NCBI GenBank assembly: GCA_944323825.1
Contig: CALUTY010000012.1
Span: 1-64,000, forward strand
Source: an uncultured Bacteroidales bacterium
Lineage (GTDB): Bacteria; Bacteroidota; Bacteroidia; Bacteroidales; UBA932
Direction: 5' to 3'
Length of the DNA stretch: 64,000 nt
Shown here piece after piece: positions 36,001 through 44,428 of the stretch; position 1 is the stretch's first letter, and each line of letters opens with the position of its first letter. Below the pieces are notes generated by a model that did no database searches, was not told the DNA's origin, and was given only the letters and a program-made list of their open reading frames with translations. Both the position numbers and the translations under genes were made by a program.

Positions 36001-36262
36001 ATTGGGCATCGGCAAACTCATAGGCGCCCCTGTTCCGGGCACCATGACAGCCGTATGGTGGGAGCAGCAGATAGACCCTACGCTCATCTTCGGAATACCG
36101 CAGGTGGGAGCCGTCGGCATCAAGGAAGGCAGATATCTTGAAAACTACCAGATAGAGCCTGACATCCTCGTCTACAACGACCCTGCATCCGTACTCAACG
36201 GAAGGGACATGCAGCTCGAAAGGGCAGTGGAAGAAATGCTGAAGGAAATCGGCGGCAGATAG
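33032..36262 (+). CDS. Tricorn-like S41 family peptidase
   Basis: About 1076 residues from the ATG at 33032 (MNKTILTLGALLLAGSMAAAE signal peptide); the upstream frame to 32957 adds no family sequence. Residues ~25-640 form WD40/TolB-like beta-propellers (SPDGSRIAFCYEGDIFVVSAKGGKARQIT). A charged Lys/Glu linker lies near 570-600. A core domain, then a PDZ domain (~780-860) and the S41 protease domain (~870-1070; VDTRHNGGGW, NYSDASGFPYVYK) follow. This is the common Bacteroidota tricorn homologue, thought to degrade peptides in the periplasm. A weak promoter (TATTTTCG at 32938-32945) may serve it. Confidence 0.9.
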   Translation: MNKTILTLGALLLAGSMAAAEDSPLWLRKNSISPDGSRIAFCYEGDIFVVSAKGGKARQITTNPAYDSDPLWTPDGKSIVFSSYRDKSRDIYITSAEGGTPARVTDYPGNETPMAVLQDGSIIFSANLQADASYDGFPGDSQLYMVKKAGERPQLVTSLPVSALSIGKDGAVLYEDLKGYEDPLRKHHTSSVTRDIWLYRPATGETGFSINGNGQFTKLSSFKGEDRNPVFASDGDTFYYLSEQDGTSNVYRSSLSAPDKSEQLTFEKKHPVRYLSVSDNGILSYSFNGELYTMKPGENPGKLKVSIISDQNERELELRTLTSGATDLAVSPNGKEVAIVARGDVYVASIDYGTTKRITDTPQQERNVCFSEDGKTLYYSSERNGYWGIYATSLTEKDDKYFTYSVKMEEKQITTPGETCFQPSVSPDGKWLGFLRDRTEIVIKNIRTGKEKSLLKGVNYSYSDGDQRFEWSPDSRYILCNWQGNGGWNNEDVALIDIETGEVTDLTQSGYTDAGFRWAMKGKAMTWMTDRAGYRSHGSWGAEYDVYAMFFDGKEFYKFTRDKEEDEIEELLSEEKKKDGKTEEKDSAKVEKKTEKLVLDLGNREDRTVRLTRFSGRMADHYLKQDGSKLYYITRLEKSMDLCVLDIKERSVSVLARNVYGSLYPDADDKYLYVLGGSGVSRIDMASGSKESISFAGEFDYRPRQEREYIFNHVWKQVQEKFYDPEIHGIDWAGYKDAYARFLPHINNNFDFQEMLSEMLGELNGSHTGARYYYRSGMNMGSLGLLYDYSYTGDGLKIKEVLQGGPVAVADPEVKAGDIIEAIDGKSIKSGENWYPLLAMKGGDKVLVTISKGGKKSRDIYVEAGYTDYSLLYKRWVRQREKMVEELSGGKVGYVHVAGMDSESFREVYSKLLGKYRACEAVIVDTRHNGGGWLHDDLATLLDGKAYIRFEPRGQYIGTEPYSKWTKPSCVLIGEDNYSDASGFPYVYKTLGIGKLIGAPVPGTMTAVWWEQQIDPTLIFGIPQVGAVGIKEGRYLENYQIEPDILVYNDPASVLNGRDMQLERAVEEMLKEIGGR

Positions 36263-36303
36263 CATTGAATGGCATTTGGAAGCCATATAAACACCAGAGA
36301 CAA

Positions 36304-37053
36304 ATGGACTCGAAAGCTGTAATAATCCCGACATACAACGAAAAGGAGAACATAGAGAAGATAATCCGCGCAGTATTCGCCCTTGAGGGGGACTATCACA
36401 TCCTTGTAATAGAGGACGGGTCCCCCGACGGGACAGGCGCAATAGTGAAAAGGCTCCAGAAGGAATTCCCGGAGAGGCTGTTCATGATAGAACGCTCAGG
36501 CAAACAGGGACTCGGGACAGCCTACATCACAGGCTTCAAATGGTGTCTTGACCACGGATATGACTATATCTTCGAAATGGATGCGGACTTCTCCCACAAC
36601 CCGGAAGACCTGCCCAAGCTTTACGGGGCATGCAGCAGGGACGGGGCGGACCTTGCCATCGGCTCGCGGTACTGCAACGGGATAAGCGTCATAAACTGGC
36701 CAATCGGAAGGGTCATAATGTCCTACTACGCCTCCGTGTATGTGAGGAAAATGCTCGGGATGAAAGTATACGATACCACTGCCGGCTTCAAATGCTACAG
36801 AAGAAAGGTTCTGGAGACCATAGACCTTGACAACATACGGATGAAAGGCTATGGTTTCCAGATTGAAATGAAATATACCACCTACAAATTGGGATTCAAG
36901 ATAATTGAAGTCCCGATAATTTTCGTGGACAGGAAGGAAGGCACATCAAAGATGAGCAGCGGCATATTCGGTGAGGCCTTCTGGGGCGTGATGAAGATGA
37001 AGATGCGGAAGATAAGACCCCGTCCGGGAGCAGTTCCCGAAAGAAAACCATAA
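36304..37053 (+). CDS. GT2 glycosyltransferase, polyprenol-phosphate mannose synthase-like
   Basis: A 249-residue cytoplasmic GT2 enzyme from the ATG at 36304 (MDSKAVIIPTYNEKENIEKI); the frame upstream is not conserved. The nucleotide-binding EDGSPDGT, the metal motif EMDADFSHNPEDL and the GSRY block match dolichol/polyprenol-phosphate mannosyltransferases (DPM1 type). It lacks the C-terminal membrane anchor of longer members. It would make a lipid-linked sugar for glycosylation of surface proteins or polymers. The sugar is inferred. It follows the S41 gene by 41 bases and precedes pyrC by 9. Confidence 0.88.
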   Translation: MDSKAVIIPTYNEKENIEKIIRAVFALEGDYHILVIEDGSPDGTGAIVKRLQKEFPERLFMIERSGKQGLGTAYITGFKWCLDHGYDYIFEMDADFSHNPEDLPKLYGACSRDGADLAIGSRYCNGISVINWPIGRVIMSYYASVYVRKMLGMKVYDTTAGFKCYRRKVLETIDLDNIRMKGYGFQIEMKYTTYKLGFKIIEVPIIFVDRKEGTSKMSSGIFGEAFWGVMKMKMRKIRPRPGAVPERKP

Positions 37054-37062
37054 AAGAAGTTC

Positions 37063-38490
37063 ATGCAGGAATACCTGATTCATAATGTCACAGTGGTTAC
37101 CGGAGATTCGGCAGCCATCGGCAGCATTGCCATAAGTGACGGCCGGATAGAAGAAATATGGCGGCCGGAGGCAGACAATACGGTCATTTACGGAGACAGG
37201 CGGATCCCGTTTGCCGGTCTTGCGGCGCAATATGCCTCTGACCATCCTGAAGCGGAAATAATGGAAATGCCCGGCATGACAGCATTTGCCGGAGGAATTG
37301 ATGCACATGTCCATTTCAGGGAGCCCGGAATGACGCACAAGGCAGACATCGGAAGCGAATCCCTTGCCGCCCTCCTCGGCGGCGTCACCTCATTCATGGA
37401 CATGCCCAACACAAATCCACCAACGACATCTTCCGCGAGGCTTGCAGAAAAGCTGGAATTGGCTGAAGGCCGGTCGTGGGCAAACTACGGATTCCACATC
37501 GGAGCCACCAACGGCAACCGGGAGGAACTGGAAACGATGTCACGGGACGAAGGTGCCGTGGACAGGCCCGGCAGACATGACTTCGGAGGGATAAAGGTAT
37601 TCATGGGCTCATCCACAGGCAACATGCTTGTGGATGACAGCAACGCACTGGACTCCCTGTTCAGGATAAAGGAGAAAGAAATCCTGGTCCACAGCGAGGA
37701 CGAAGCCACAATAAGGAAAAATCTAGCTGAAGCGGAAGCAAGATACGGCGAAGACATACCGTTTTCCGCACATAAGGACATCCGCAGCCGGAGGGCCTGC
37801 GTCATCTCGACCATTAAGGCCCTGGAGATGGCAATGAAACACGGCACCAGGCTCCATCTGCTCCATGTGACCACAACGGAGGAAGTGCAGATGATCCGGG
37901 TGGCGAAAGAAATCAATCCCTACATTACGGCAGAGACATCTGCCAACTATCTCTGGTTCTGCTCCGATGACTATGACAGGCTCGGAAGCAGGGTAAAATG
38001 CAACCCTTCAGTGAAGGATGCAGGCGACAGGGCAGCCCTGCGTGAAGCCCTGAGGACAGGAATAATTGACACCATCGGCTCGGACCATGCCCCGCATCTC
38101 CTCAGCGAGAAGGAAAGGAAATACCTCCAGGCACCTTCAGGGCTGCCGTCCATAAGGCAGACACTTCCGGTATTGCTTACAGTGGCTTCGGAAGAAGGCA
38201 TACCGTTCACAAGGATTGCATCAGTCTTTTCTGAAAAGGCGGCTGAAATGTTCGGAATCAGGGACAGGGGCTTTCTGCGCAAAGGCTACATGGCAGACAT
38301 CACAATCGTTGCACCTGACGAAGAATACACGGTCACTGAAGATACGGACGGCTACAAGTGCGGATGGACCCCATACGAAGGCACAAGGCTCAGGGGAAAG
38401 GTAAAGGCCGTATTCCTGAACGGGAAACTCCGCGTGAAAGACGGAAAGACAACAGAAGACAGCCCTTCAGGCCAAAGGCTGGCATTTTAA
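37063..38490 (+). CDS. pyrC: Dihydroorotase
   Basis: A 475-residue amidohydrolase. Metal and substrate motifs are all visible: DAHVHFREPG (metal His pair and Arg), the Lys of GGIKVFMGSSTGN, VHSED, LLHVTT and the catalytic SDHAPH. This is the class I-like dihydroorotase common in Bacteroidota, closing carbamoyl-aspartate to dihydroorotate in pyrimidine synthesis. The length is slightly above the usual ~430-450, owing in part to an N-terminal stretch before the barrel and a Gly/Arg-rich insertion near residue 165. Confidence 0.93.
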   Translation: MQEYLIHNVTVVTGDSAAIGSIAISDGRIEEIWRPEADNTVIYGDRRIPFAGLAAQYASDHPEAEIMEMPGMTAFAGGIDAHVHFREPGMTHKADIGSESLAALLGGVTSFMDMPNTNPPTTSSARLAEKLELAEGRSWANYGFHIGATNGNREELETMSRDEGAVDRPGRHDFGGIKVFMGSSTGNMLVDDSNALDSLFRIKEKEILVHSEDEATIRKNLAEAEARYGEDIPFSAHKDIRSRRACVISTIKALEMAMKHGTRLHLLHVTTTEEVQMIRVAKEINPYITAETSANYLWFCSDDYDRLGSRVKCNPSVKDAGDRAALREALRTGIIDTIGSDHAPHLLSEKERKYLQAPSGLPSIRQTLPVLLTVASEEGIPFTRIASVFSEKAAEMFGIRDRGFLRKGYMADITIVAPDEEYTVTEDTDGYKCGWTPYEGTRLRGKVKAVFLNGKLRVKDGKTTEDSPSGQRLAF

Positions 38491-38540
38491 ACTACGGACT
38501 TGACACATACCTCCCCTGGCAGCAACAAGAACTAAAATTG

Positions 38541-39488
38541 ATGAAAGACATTGAATCCAAAGGCAGGCCGGGAAACGGGACCGGCATAAGCAGCAAGCCG
38601 CTTATCTATCTTGCATCCATATTCGCAATCATCCTGTGGGGGATATCCTATATCTGGACAGACAGGCTCATATCTTTGGGGATTTCCGTATTTTATTTCG
38701 TGTTCGCACGGACTGTCCTGGCCGGAATCGTATTGCTGCTATTCAATGCCGCATGCGGCAATCTTGTCCCGATACAGAAGAAGGACCTGCCCAAATTCCT
38801 GCTGCTTGCCTTCTGCGAACCGTTCATTTATTTCCTCTGCGAATCCTACGGAGTGAAGGAGACAGGCTCCCCTACCCTCAGCGCAATGATCATTGCCACA
38901 ATCCCGATATTTTCCATAGGGGCAGGCATAATATTCTTCAAGGAAAAGATTTCAGCCTTGAATGTGACCGGGATCCTGATGTCCCTTGCCGGTATCGTCA
39001 TGGTTGTCATGGCAAAGGGAGAGCTCGGAGAGCACTTCGTTCTCGGCATAGTGCTGCTGCTCACGGCCGTGATAAGCGAGGTCGGACATGCGTCGCTCAC
39101 AAAGAGCCTTTCCGGCAATTATTCAAGCCAGGTAATAGTAATGTACCAGTTCCTGATAGGCTCGGTATACCTCCTTCCGCTGTTCATCACCAAGGGTCTG
39201 GACGGATTCTCGTGGGCCACTCACATGGGCCTCAATGTTTGGTATCCGATCATCTTCCTCGGCGTGTTCTGCTCCAGCATCGCCTTCTCCCTCTGGGTCA
39301 GGACCATCAAGCAGCTCGGAGTGGCCCGCTCCAGCATCTTTTCCGCCCTCATCCCGGTTGTCGCTGCCGTCATCGCCTGGCTTTTCGGCCACGAAAGCAT
39401 GAACCTCCGCCAGTTCCTCGGCATCATCCTCGCCACCGCCGGAGTCATCCTGTCCCAGCACTGCCCGCACAAAACCGACAAGCGATAA
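38541..39488 (+). CDS. EamA/DMT-family permease
   Basis: A 315-residue inner-membrane protein with about ten transmembrane helices in two EamA halves (~20-155 and ~165-305). I choose the ATG at 38541 because the longer frame (to 38358) overlaps pyrC and is highly basic, unlike a transporter N-terminus. The start of the second half shows ITAVISEVGHASLTK-type sequence, and the end (LGIILATAGVILSQ) is typical of the drug/metabolite transporter family. The substrate is unknown. A strong hairpin follows. Confidence 0.88.
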   Translation: MKDIESKGRPGNGTGISSKPLIYLASIFAIILWGISYIWTDRLISLGISVFYFVFARTVLAGIVLLLFNAACGNLVPIQKKDLPKFLLLAFCEPFIYFLCESYGVKETGSPTLSAMIIATIPIFSIGAGIIFFKEKISALNVTGILMSLAGIVMVVMAKGELGEHFVLGIVLLLTAVISEVGHASLTKSLSGNYSSQVIVMYQFLIGSVYLLPLFITKGLDGFSWATHMGLNVWYPIIFLGVFCSSIAFSLWVRTIKQLGVARSSIFSALIPVVAAVIAWLFGHESMNLRQFLGIILATAGVILSQHCPHKTDKR

Positions 39489-39495
39489 GAATAAA

Positions 39496-39522
39496 AAGGG
39501 CCGGCACGACATGCCAGCCCTT
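39496..39522. terminator. Bidirectional terminator
   Basis: AAGGGCCGGC (39496-39505) pairs with GCCAGCCCTT (39513-39522) with one mismatch and a 7-base loop; A-runs on the left and T-rich sequence on the right allow use by both the rightward EamA transcript and the leftward bactofilin transcript. Confidence 0.8.
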
Positions 39523-39548
39523 ATCTCCATTTCACATTTGTCACGAAA

Positions 39549-39971
39549 TTATTTCTTCTCAGGCTTCTGGGAAGCGGGCTGAGGCTTCTCAGGCTTGTAT
39601 TGTCTGGCGATGGAGTCATACTCGGCTTCGGTAATCATCTTGCAGTTGCCGTTGAATGTTGAGCCAAGCTCCACAATAAGCTTGCGGACCTGCAGATTGC
39701 CGTTCACGGCACAGCCGGCCTTGAAAGAAGTGATGTCCTTGATGAAAAGGTTGCCGTCAATCTTTCCCCAGATGTCTATGTTGGTGCACACCACATCTCC
39801 GGAGACTTCGGCAGTCTCGCCTACCACCACCTTGCCGTCAGTATAGAGCTTACCGTCGAAACAGCCGTCTATCCTGATGTCTGCAGGAGAAACCATTTCT
39901 CCCTTGAATGTGGTGCCGGACGAAATCCGGCTGACTGAATTTATGTTTACCTGAGGTTCTGTCTTTCCCAT
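39549..39971 (-). CDS. Bactofilin
   Basis: A 140-residue polymerising cytoskeletal protein. The core (~15-115) is a right-handed beta helix with alternating short repeats (GEMVSPADIRIDGCFDGKLYTDGKVVVGETAEVSGDV-like spacing), and both ends are flexible, the C-terminus being Lys/Pro/Gln-rich. Bactofilins form membrane-associated filaments that organise cell-wall or surface machinery. It lies 43 bases after secA on the same strand and may share its transcript. Confidence 0.93.
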   Translation of the reverse strand: MGKTEPQVNINSVSRISSGTTFKGEMVSPADIRIDGCFDGKLYTDGKVVVGETAEVSGDVVCTNIDIWGKIDGNLFIKDITSFKAGCAVNGNLQVRKLIVELGSTFNGNCKMITEAEYDSIARQYKPEKPQPASQKPEKK

Positions 39972-40014
39972 TTTTCCGTTCTTTTAGGGTTATCCGTCAT
40001 TTCATGATCACTGT

Positions 40015-43000
40015 CTACAGATTTCTGCCATGACAGTTCTTGTATTTCTTGCCAGAGCCGCAAGGGCAAGGATCGTTCCTGCCGACTGTCTTCTCCGCGT
40101 GCATAGGCATACGGCTCTTCTGCTCACCGCCGTTGGTCACGAGATCTGTCCGGCTTGTGCGCATCTGGCTCATGTCCGGCTTGCGCTGGGGAGCAGGAGT
40201 CTGGGCCGGGGCAGCCTCACGCAGAGGAATCTGCGCCCTGAACAGGAATGAAAGAATGTCCTTGCTCAGTGATTCGAGCATGTTCTTGAAAAGATTGAAG
40301 CTTTCAAACTTATATATGAGAAGCGGATCCTTCTGCTCATATGTGGCATTCTGCACAGACTGCTTCAGGTCATCCATATCCCTGAGATGTTCCTTCCAAT
40401 GCTCGTCTATCTGATAGAGTGTGATGGCCTTGGTGAGTGAACGCGCAATCTCCTTGCCTTCCGTCTCATACGCCTTCTTAAGGTTGACAGACAGGGTGAG
40501 CATCTTGCGCCCGTCAGAAATCGGTATGGCAATGTTCTGATATATTGCCCCCTGCTTTTCAAAGACATCCTTTATGACCGGCCATGCCTTCTGCACCATG
40601 GTTTCCATCCTGCGCTTGTAGACATCCAGCATGTTCTGGAAAAGCCTGTCTATGATCTCCTGTTTCTTCGCCTTGTCATAGAACCCGGCATCGAAGCCGG
40701 TATCTATGGAGAGCGACATCATCACATGCTCTGCAAATGAGTCATAGTCATAGCCCTCGCAGGACTCGACCATAATCTCAGCCATGTCCTGCATCATGTT
40801 CATCACATCTATCTCCACCCTCTCTCCGGACAAGGCGTTGCGCCTGCGTGTGTATATCACCTCCCTCTGGGAGTTCATCACGTCATCGTATTCAAGGAGC
40901 CTCTTACGGATGCCGAAGTTGTTTTCCTCGACTTTCTTCTGTGCCCTCTCGATGGAACTGGACAGCATTGAGTTCTCCAATGCCTCATCATCTTCCATTC
41001 CCATCTTGTCCACCACGCTCGCTATCCTCTCCGAACCGAAAAGACGCATCAGCTTGTCTTCAAGGGAAACATAGAAAGTGGATGATCCCGGGTCACCCTG
41101 ACGGCCGGCACGTCCCCTGAGCTGGCGGTCCACACGGCGGCTGTCATGTCGCTCCGTACCGATGATGGCAAGTCCTCCGGCCTTGCGGACCTCGTCGGAA
41201 AGCTTGATGTCCGTACCGCGGCCCGCCATGTTTGTAGCTATCGTCACGGTGCTCCTCTGTCCGGCCTGTGCCACGACCTCCGCCTCGCGGGCATGCTGCT
41301 TGGCATTCAGGACCTGATGCTGTATTCCCCTGAGTTTCAACATCCTGCTCAGGAGTTCCGATGTCTCTACATCAGTGGTGCCGACAAGCACCGGACGCCC
41401 CTGCGAAGTGAGTTCCACAATCTTGTTGATCACGGCCTCATACTTGGCCTTCTTGGTCTTGTATATGAGATCGTTGTTGTCGATACGCGCTATAGGCCTG
41501 TTGGTAGGGATGACCACCACATCCAGCTTGTAGATGGACCAGAACTCACCTGCCTCGGTCTCGGCGGTACCTGTCATTCCGGCCAGCTTGTGGTACATCC
41601 TGAAATAGTTCTGGAGGGTAATGGTGGCAAATGTCTGGGTGGCGGCCTCGACCTTCACATTTTCCTTGGCCTCCACAGCCTGGTGAAGCCCGTCGCTCCA
41701 GCGGCGTCCTTCCATAATACGGCCGGTCTGCTCATCAACGATCTTTACCTTGTTGTCCATTATCACATAGTCCACATCCTTCTCGAACATGGCGTATGCC
41801 TTCAGGAGCTGGTTGATGGTATGGACACGCTCGGACTTCAGGGCAAAGTCAGCCATTATCTCATCCTTCTTCACCTGCTTCTCGTCAGGTTTCAGGTCGC
41901 TCTTCTCCACATCCGCTATCGCACTTCCTACATCAGGAAGGATAAAGAACTTAGGATCAGAAAGCTGTCCGCTGAGGAGGTCATGCCCGTTGTCGGTCAG
42001 ATCCACGGAATGCTGCTTCTCGTTTATGACGAAGTAGAGAGGGTCTGTCACCACCGGCATCTCCCTTTCATTGTCCTGTATGTAATAGTTCTCCGTCTTC
42101 TGAAGAATCTGCTTTATGCCCGGCTCGCTCAGATACTTGATGAGAGGCTTGTATTTCGGAAGTCCCTTGTACGCCCTCAGGAGCAGCTTGCCGCCTTCCC
42201 TCTCGTCACCGTCGGCAATGAGTTTCTTCGCCTCATTCAGGGTAGTGGTCACCAATGTCTTCTGGCTGTTGTAAAGCCTTTCCACATACGGCTTGAACTC
42301 CAGGAACTGCTGGTCATCGCCTTTAGGCACCGGCCCGGATATGATAAGAGGGGTACGGGCATCGTCTATGAGCACCGAATCGACCTCATCGACGATTGCA
42401 TAATGATGCTTGCGCTGCACAAGGTCGTTCGGGGACACCGCCATGTTGTCCCTCAGGTAGTCAAAGCCGAACTCGTTGTTGGTTCCGAAAGTGACATCGC
42501 AGGCGTATGCCTTCTTGCGTGCCTCACTGTTCGGCTGGTGCTTGTCGATGCAGTCCACCGAAAGCCCGTGGAACATATAGAGAGGCCCCATCCATTCCGA
42601 GTCACGCTTGGAGAGGTAGTCGTTGACGGTCACCACATGCACGCCCTTTCCGGCAAGCGCATTCAGGAATACAGGCAAGGTGGCCACAAGGGTCTTTCCC
42701 TCACCTGTCGCCATCTCCGCAATCTTGCCCTGATGGAGCACGATACCGCCGATGAGCTGCACATCATAATGCACCATGTCCCAGGTGATTTCATTGCCGC
42801 CGGCCATCCAATGGTTGTGCCATACGGCATAGTCGCCGTCTATCTCCACGAAATCCTTCGTGGCGCTGAGCGTCCGGTCGAAATCCGTGGCGGTCACCCG
42901 GATGGCCGCATTCTCCTTGAACCTGCGTGCAGTGGATTTCATCACCGCAAAAGCCACAGGCAGTATCTCGTTGAGGACAGTCTCAATGTCCTCGTCAACC

Positions 43001-43284
43001 TTCTTCACAAGCTTGTCCGACTCTGTAGCAAGGGACTCCTTCTCGTCAAGAGGTATATCCTTCTCCAGCTCCGCCTTGATCTCCGCGATCCTGTTCTCAT
43101 CCGCAGCAATACGGTCCCTGATTATCTGCCTGAGTTCCGCAGACTTCGCCCTCAGTTCGTCGTCAGAGAGGGCATCGACTGTCTTATACGCCTCAAGCAC
43201 CTTGTTCAGAATCGGTTGGAGCTGTTTCAGGTCACGGTCCGCCTTGGAACCGAACATTTTTCTGAAAATTTCCGCTAATGCCAT
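40015..43284 (-). CDS. secA: Preprotein translocase ATPase SecA
   Basis: About 1089 residues from the ATG at 43284 ([17 protein letters not shown]); the frame is open to 43383 but the extra 33 residues lie before the usual start. Long for SecA in general but normal for Bacteroidota. Visible are the Walker A motif ([14 protein letters not shown]), [19 protein letters not shown], the second helicase half ([44 protein letters not shown]), the helical scaffold, and the zinc-binding SEC-C tail ([14 protein letters not shown]). It drives protein export through SecYEG, which all the lipoproteins in this window depend on. Confidence 0.98.
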   Translation of the reverse strand: MALAEIFRKMFGSKADRDLKQLQPILNKVLEAYKTVDALSDDELRAKSAELRQIIRDRIAADENRIAEIKAELEKDIPLDEKESLATESDKLVKKVDEDIETVLNEILPVAFAVMKSTARRFKENAAIRVTATDFDRTLSATKDFVEIDGDYAVWHNHWMAGGNEITWDMVHYDVQLIGGIVLHQGKIAEMATGEGKTLVATLPVFLNALAGKGVHVVTVNDYLSKRDSEWMGPLYMFHGLSVDCIDKHQPNSEARKKAYACDVTFGTNNEFGFDYLRDNMAVSPNDLVQRKHHYAIVDEVDSVLIDDARTPLIISGPVPKGDDQQFLEFKPYVERLYNSQKTLVTTTLNEAKKLIADGDEREGGKLLLRAYKGLPKYKPLIKYLSEPGIKQILQKTENYYIQDNEREMPVVTDPLYFVINEKQHSVDLTDNGHDLLSGQLSDPKFFILPDVGSAIADVEKSDLKPDEKQVKKDEIMADFALKSERVHTINQLLKAYAMFEKDVDYVIMDNKVKIVDEQTGRIMEGRRWSDGLHQAVEAKENVKVEAATQTFATITLQNYFRMYHKLAGMTGTAETEAGEFWSIYKLDVVVIPTNRPIARIDNNDLIYKTKKAKYEAVINKIVELTSQGRPVLVGTTDVETSELLSRMLKLRGIQHQVLNAKQHAREAEVVAQAGQRSTVTIATNMAGRGTDIKLSDEVRKAGGLAIIGTERHDSRRVDRQLRGRAGRQGDPGSSTFYVSLEDKLMRLFGSERIASVVDKMGMEDDEALENSMLSSSIERAQKKVEENNFGIRKRLLEYDDVMNSQREVIYTRRRNALSGERVEIDVMNMMQDMAEIMVESCEGYDYDSFAEHVMMSLSIDTGFDAGFYDKAKKQEIIDRLFQNMLDVYKRRMETMVQKAWPVIKDVFEKQGAIYQNIAIPISDGRKMLTLSVNLKKAYETEGKEIARSLTKAITLYQIDEHWKEHLRDMDDLKQSVQNATYEQKDPLLIYKFESFNLFKNMLESLSKDILSFLFRAQIPLREAAPAQTPAPQRKPDMSQMRTSRTDLVTNGGEQKSRMPMHAEKTVGRNDPCPCGSGKKYKNCHGRNL

Positions 43285-43380
43285 ATCTGTATATGTTAAT
43301 TTTTCCATACAACCGCCGCAGACCGCCGTCACTGTCCTGCCATGACCGGCCGCAGCAATCCGGTAAAAACCGAAATCTTG

Positions 43381-43411
43381 CAAATTTAATCATTATATGG
43401 AAAGAAAACAA
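43381..43411 (-). promoter_or_regulatory. secA promoter
   Basis: On the minus strand TTG (43411-43409) and TAAATTTG (43388-43381) are separated by 20 bases. The start of transcription would be near 43374, giving a leader of about 90 bases. Confidence 0.65.
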
Positions 43412-43582
43412 GACAATACAGGTCAACAGGATAAAAATAAAAAATTATCGCAAAGATATCCCCGACCAAAGAGGCGAGCTAAAATATAAAAATGCAGAAA
43501 AATACAGAAGTTGGCTTGATTGAATCAACTTAGTTTTCAATTACTGAGATTAAGAAACATAACATTTTAAGACCCGAAACCG

Positions 43583-43590
43583 TATATTTG
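43583..43590 (+). promoter_or_regulatory. Promoter -7 element of the amidohydrolase gene
   Basis: TATATTTG, 26 bases before the start codon at 43617. The -33 side is weak: there is no clear TTG at 19-21 bases upstream. Confidence 0.5.
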
Positions 43591-43616
43591 CTCTCGGAAA
43601 GAAAATTCAACTTTTT

Positions 43617-44321
43617 ATGGGCAACATTATTTTGAACATACCACACTCATCCGTCAACGGCATCTTCGACAAAGAGATTGGCGGATGGCATGAAAACCCA
43701 TTCTTCATTAACGGACCGGTAAGAGAGCATACGGATTGGTTTACCGACATGCTGTTTACCATACAAGGTATTGATGACGTCATTCCGGCAGTCTTTAATT
43801 ATTCCCGTTTTGTGTGCGATGTGGAAAGATTAGAGAATGACCCCATGGAAAAGCAGGGACAGGGGATTATATATGACTGCTATGAGGGATATGTAAGGCG
43901 GCTCAATCCCGAAATGAGGGAACGGATTTTTAAGTTGAGGGAAGACCATCTGTCAAGAATTGTCGAGAATATTTCAGACAATGGCAGCACAGTATTGATA
44001 GACTGTCATTCGTTCACACAGGCTGACGAAGATGCCCCTGATATATATATTGGCTTCAATGGCGACTTCTCGTATGATGAAAGGATTGTGGATTTGCTGC
44101 TTAAGGAATTCAATTCCAGCGGATATTCAACTGCACTCAATAAGCCTTATGCCAACACTCTCACCCTGGTCAAGGACAAAGAATACAAGTCGGTCATGAT
44201 TGAGGTGAACAAGAGGATATACTTGGATGCGGGCACATTGCTCCTCAACCCGAATCCACGTCAATGGATGAGGTGGTACGGATGCCTCGGAAGAATATAT
44301 CGTGGAATTTTGGCCATGTAG
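43617..44321 (+). CDS. N-formylglutamate amidohydrolase-family protein
   Basis: A 234-residue soluble protein. The N-terminal NIPHSS motif, the central VFNYSRFVCDVERLENDPM, DCHSF and the later MIEVNKRIYLD fit the N-formylglutamate amidohydrolase family, metal-dependent hydrolases related to zinc carboxypeptidases. No histidine-degradation genes are nearby, so the true substrate is uncertain. It is a single-gene unit with its own promoter and a strong terminator after it. Confidence 0.85.
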   Translation: MGNIILNIPHSSVNGIFDKEIGGWHENPFFINGPVREHTDWFTDMLFTIQGIDDVIPAVFNYSRFVCDVERLENDPMEKQGQGIIYDCYEGYVRRLNPEMRERIFKLREDHLSRIVENISDNGSTVLIDCHSFTQADEDAPDIYIGFNGDFSYDERIVDLLLKEFNSSGYSTALNKPYANTLTLVKDKEYKSVMIEVNKRIYLDAGTLLLNPNPRQWMRWYGCLGRIYRGILAM

Positions 44322-44375
44322 AGAAAGATTGCCATGCCGTCCGGCGGCAGGATTCCGGATTCCGACAAAATAAAA

Positions 44376-44406
44376 CCCTGCCGGTGTCCGGGGACAGCCG
44401 GCAGGG
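44376..44406. terminator. Bidirectional terminator
   Basis: CCCTGCCGG (44376-44384) and CCGGCAGGG (44398-44406) form a 9-bp GC-rich stem with a 13-base loop, preceded by AAAATAAAA. It lies between two convergent genes and probably serves both. Confidence 0.8.
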
Positions 44407-44428
44407 CCATTGCCATTCAATATTTATG

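Noticed and set aside
38636..39634. A 332-codon frame overlapping the permease
   Set aside because: Very rich in His, Arg and Pro and in a different frame from a clear ten-helix EamA protein.
41146..43278. A 710-codon open frame on the plus strand
   Set aside because: It is entirely antisense to secA, whose motifs are unmistakable; the frame is an effect of codon bias.
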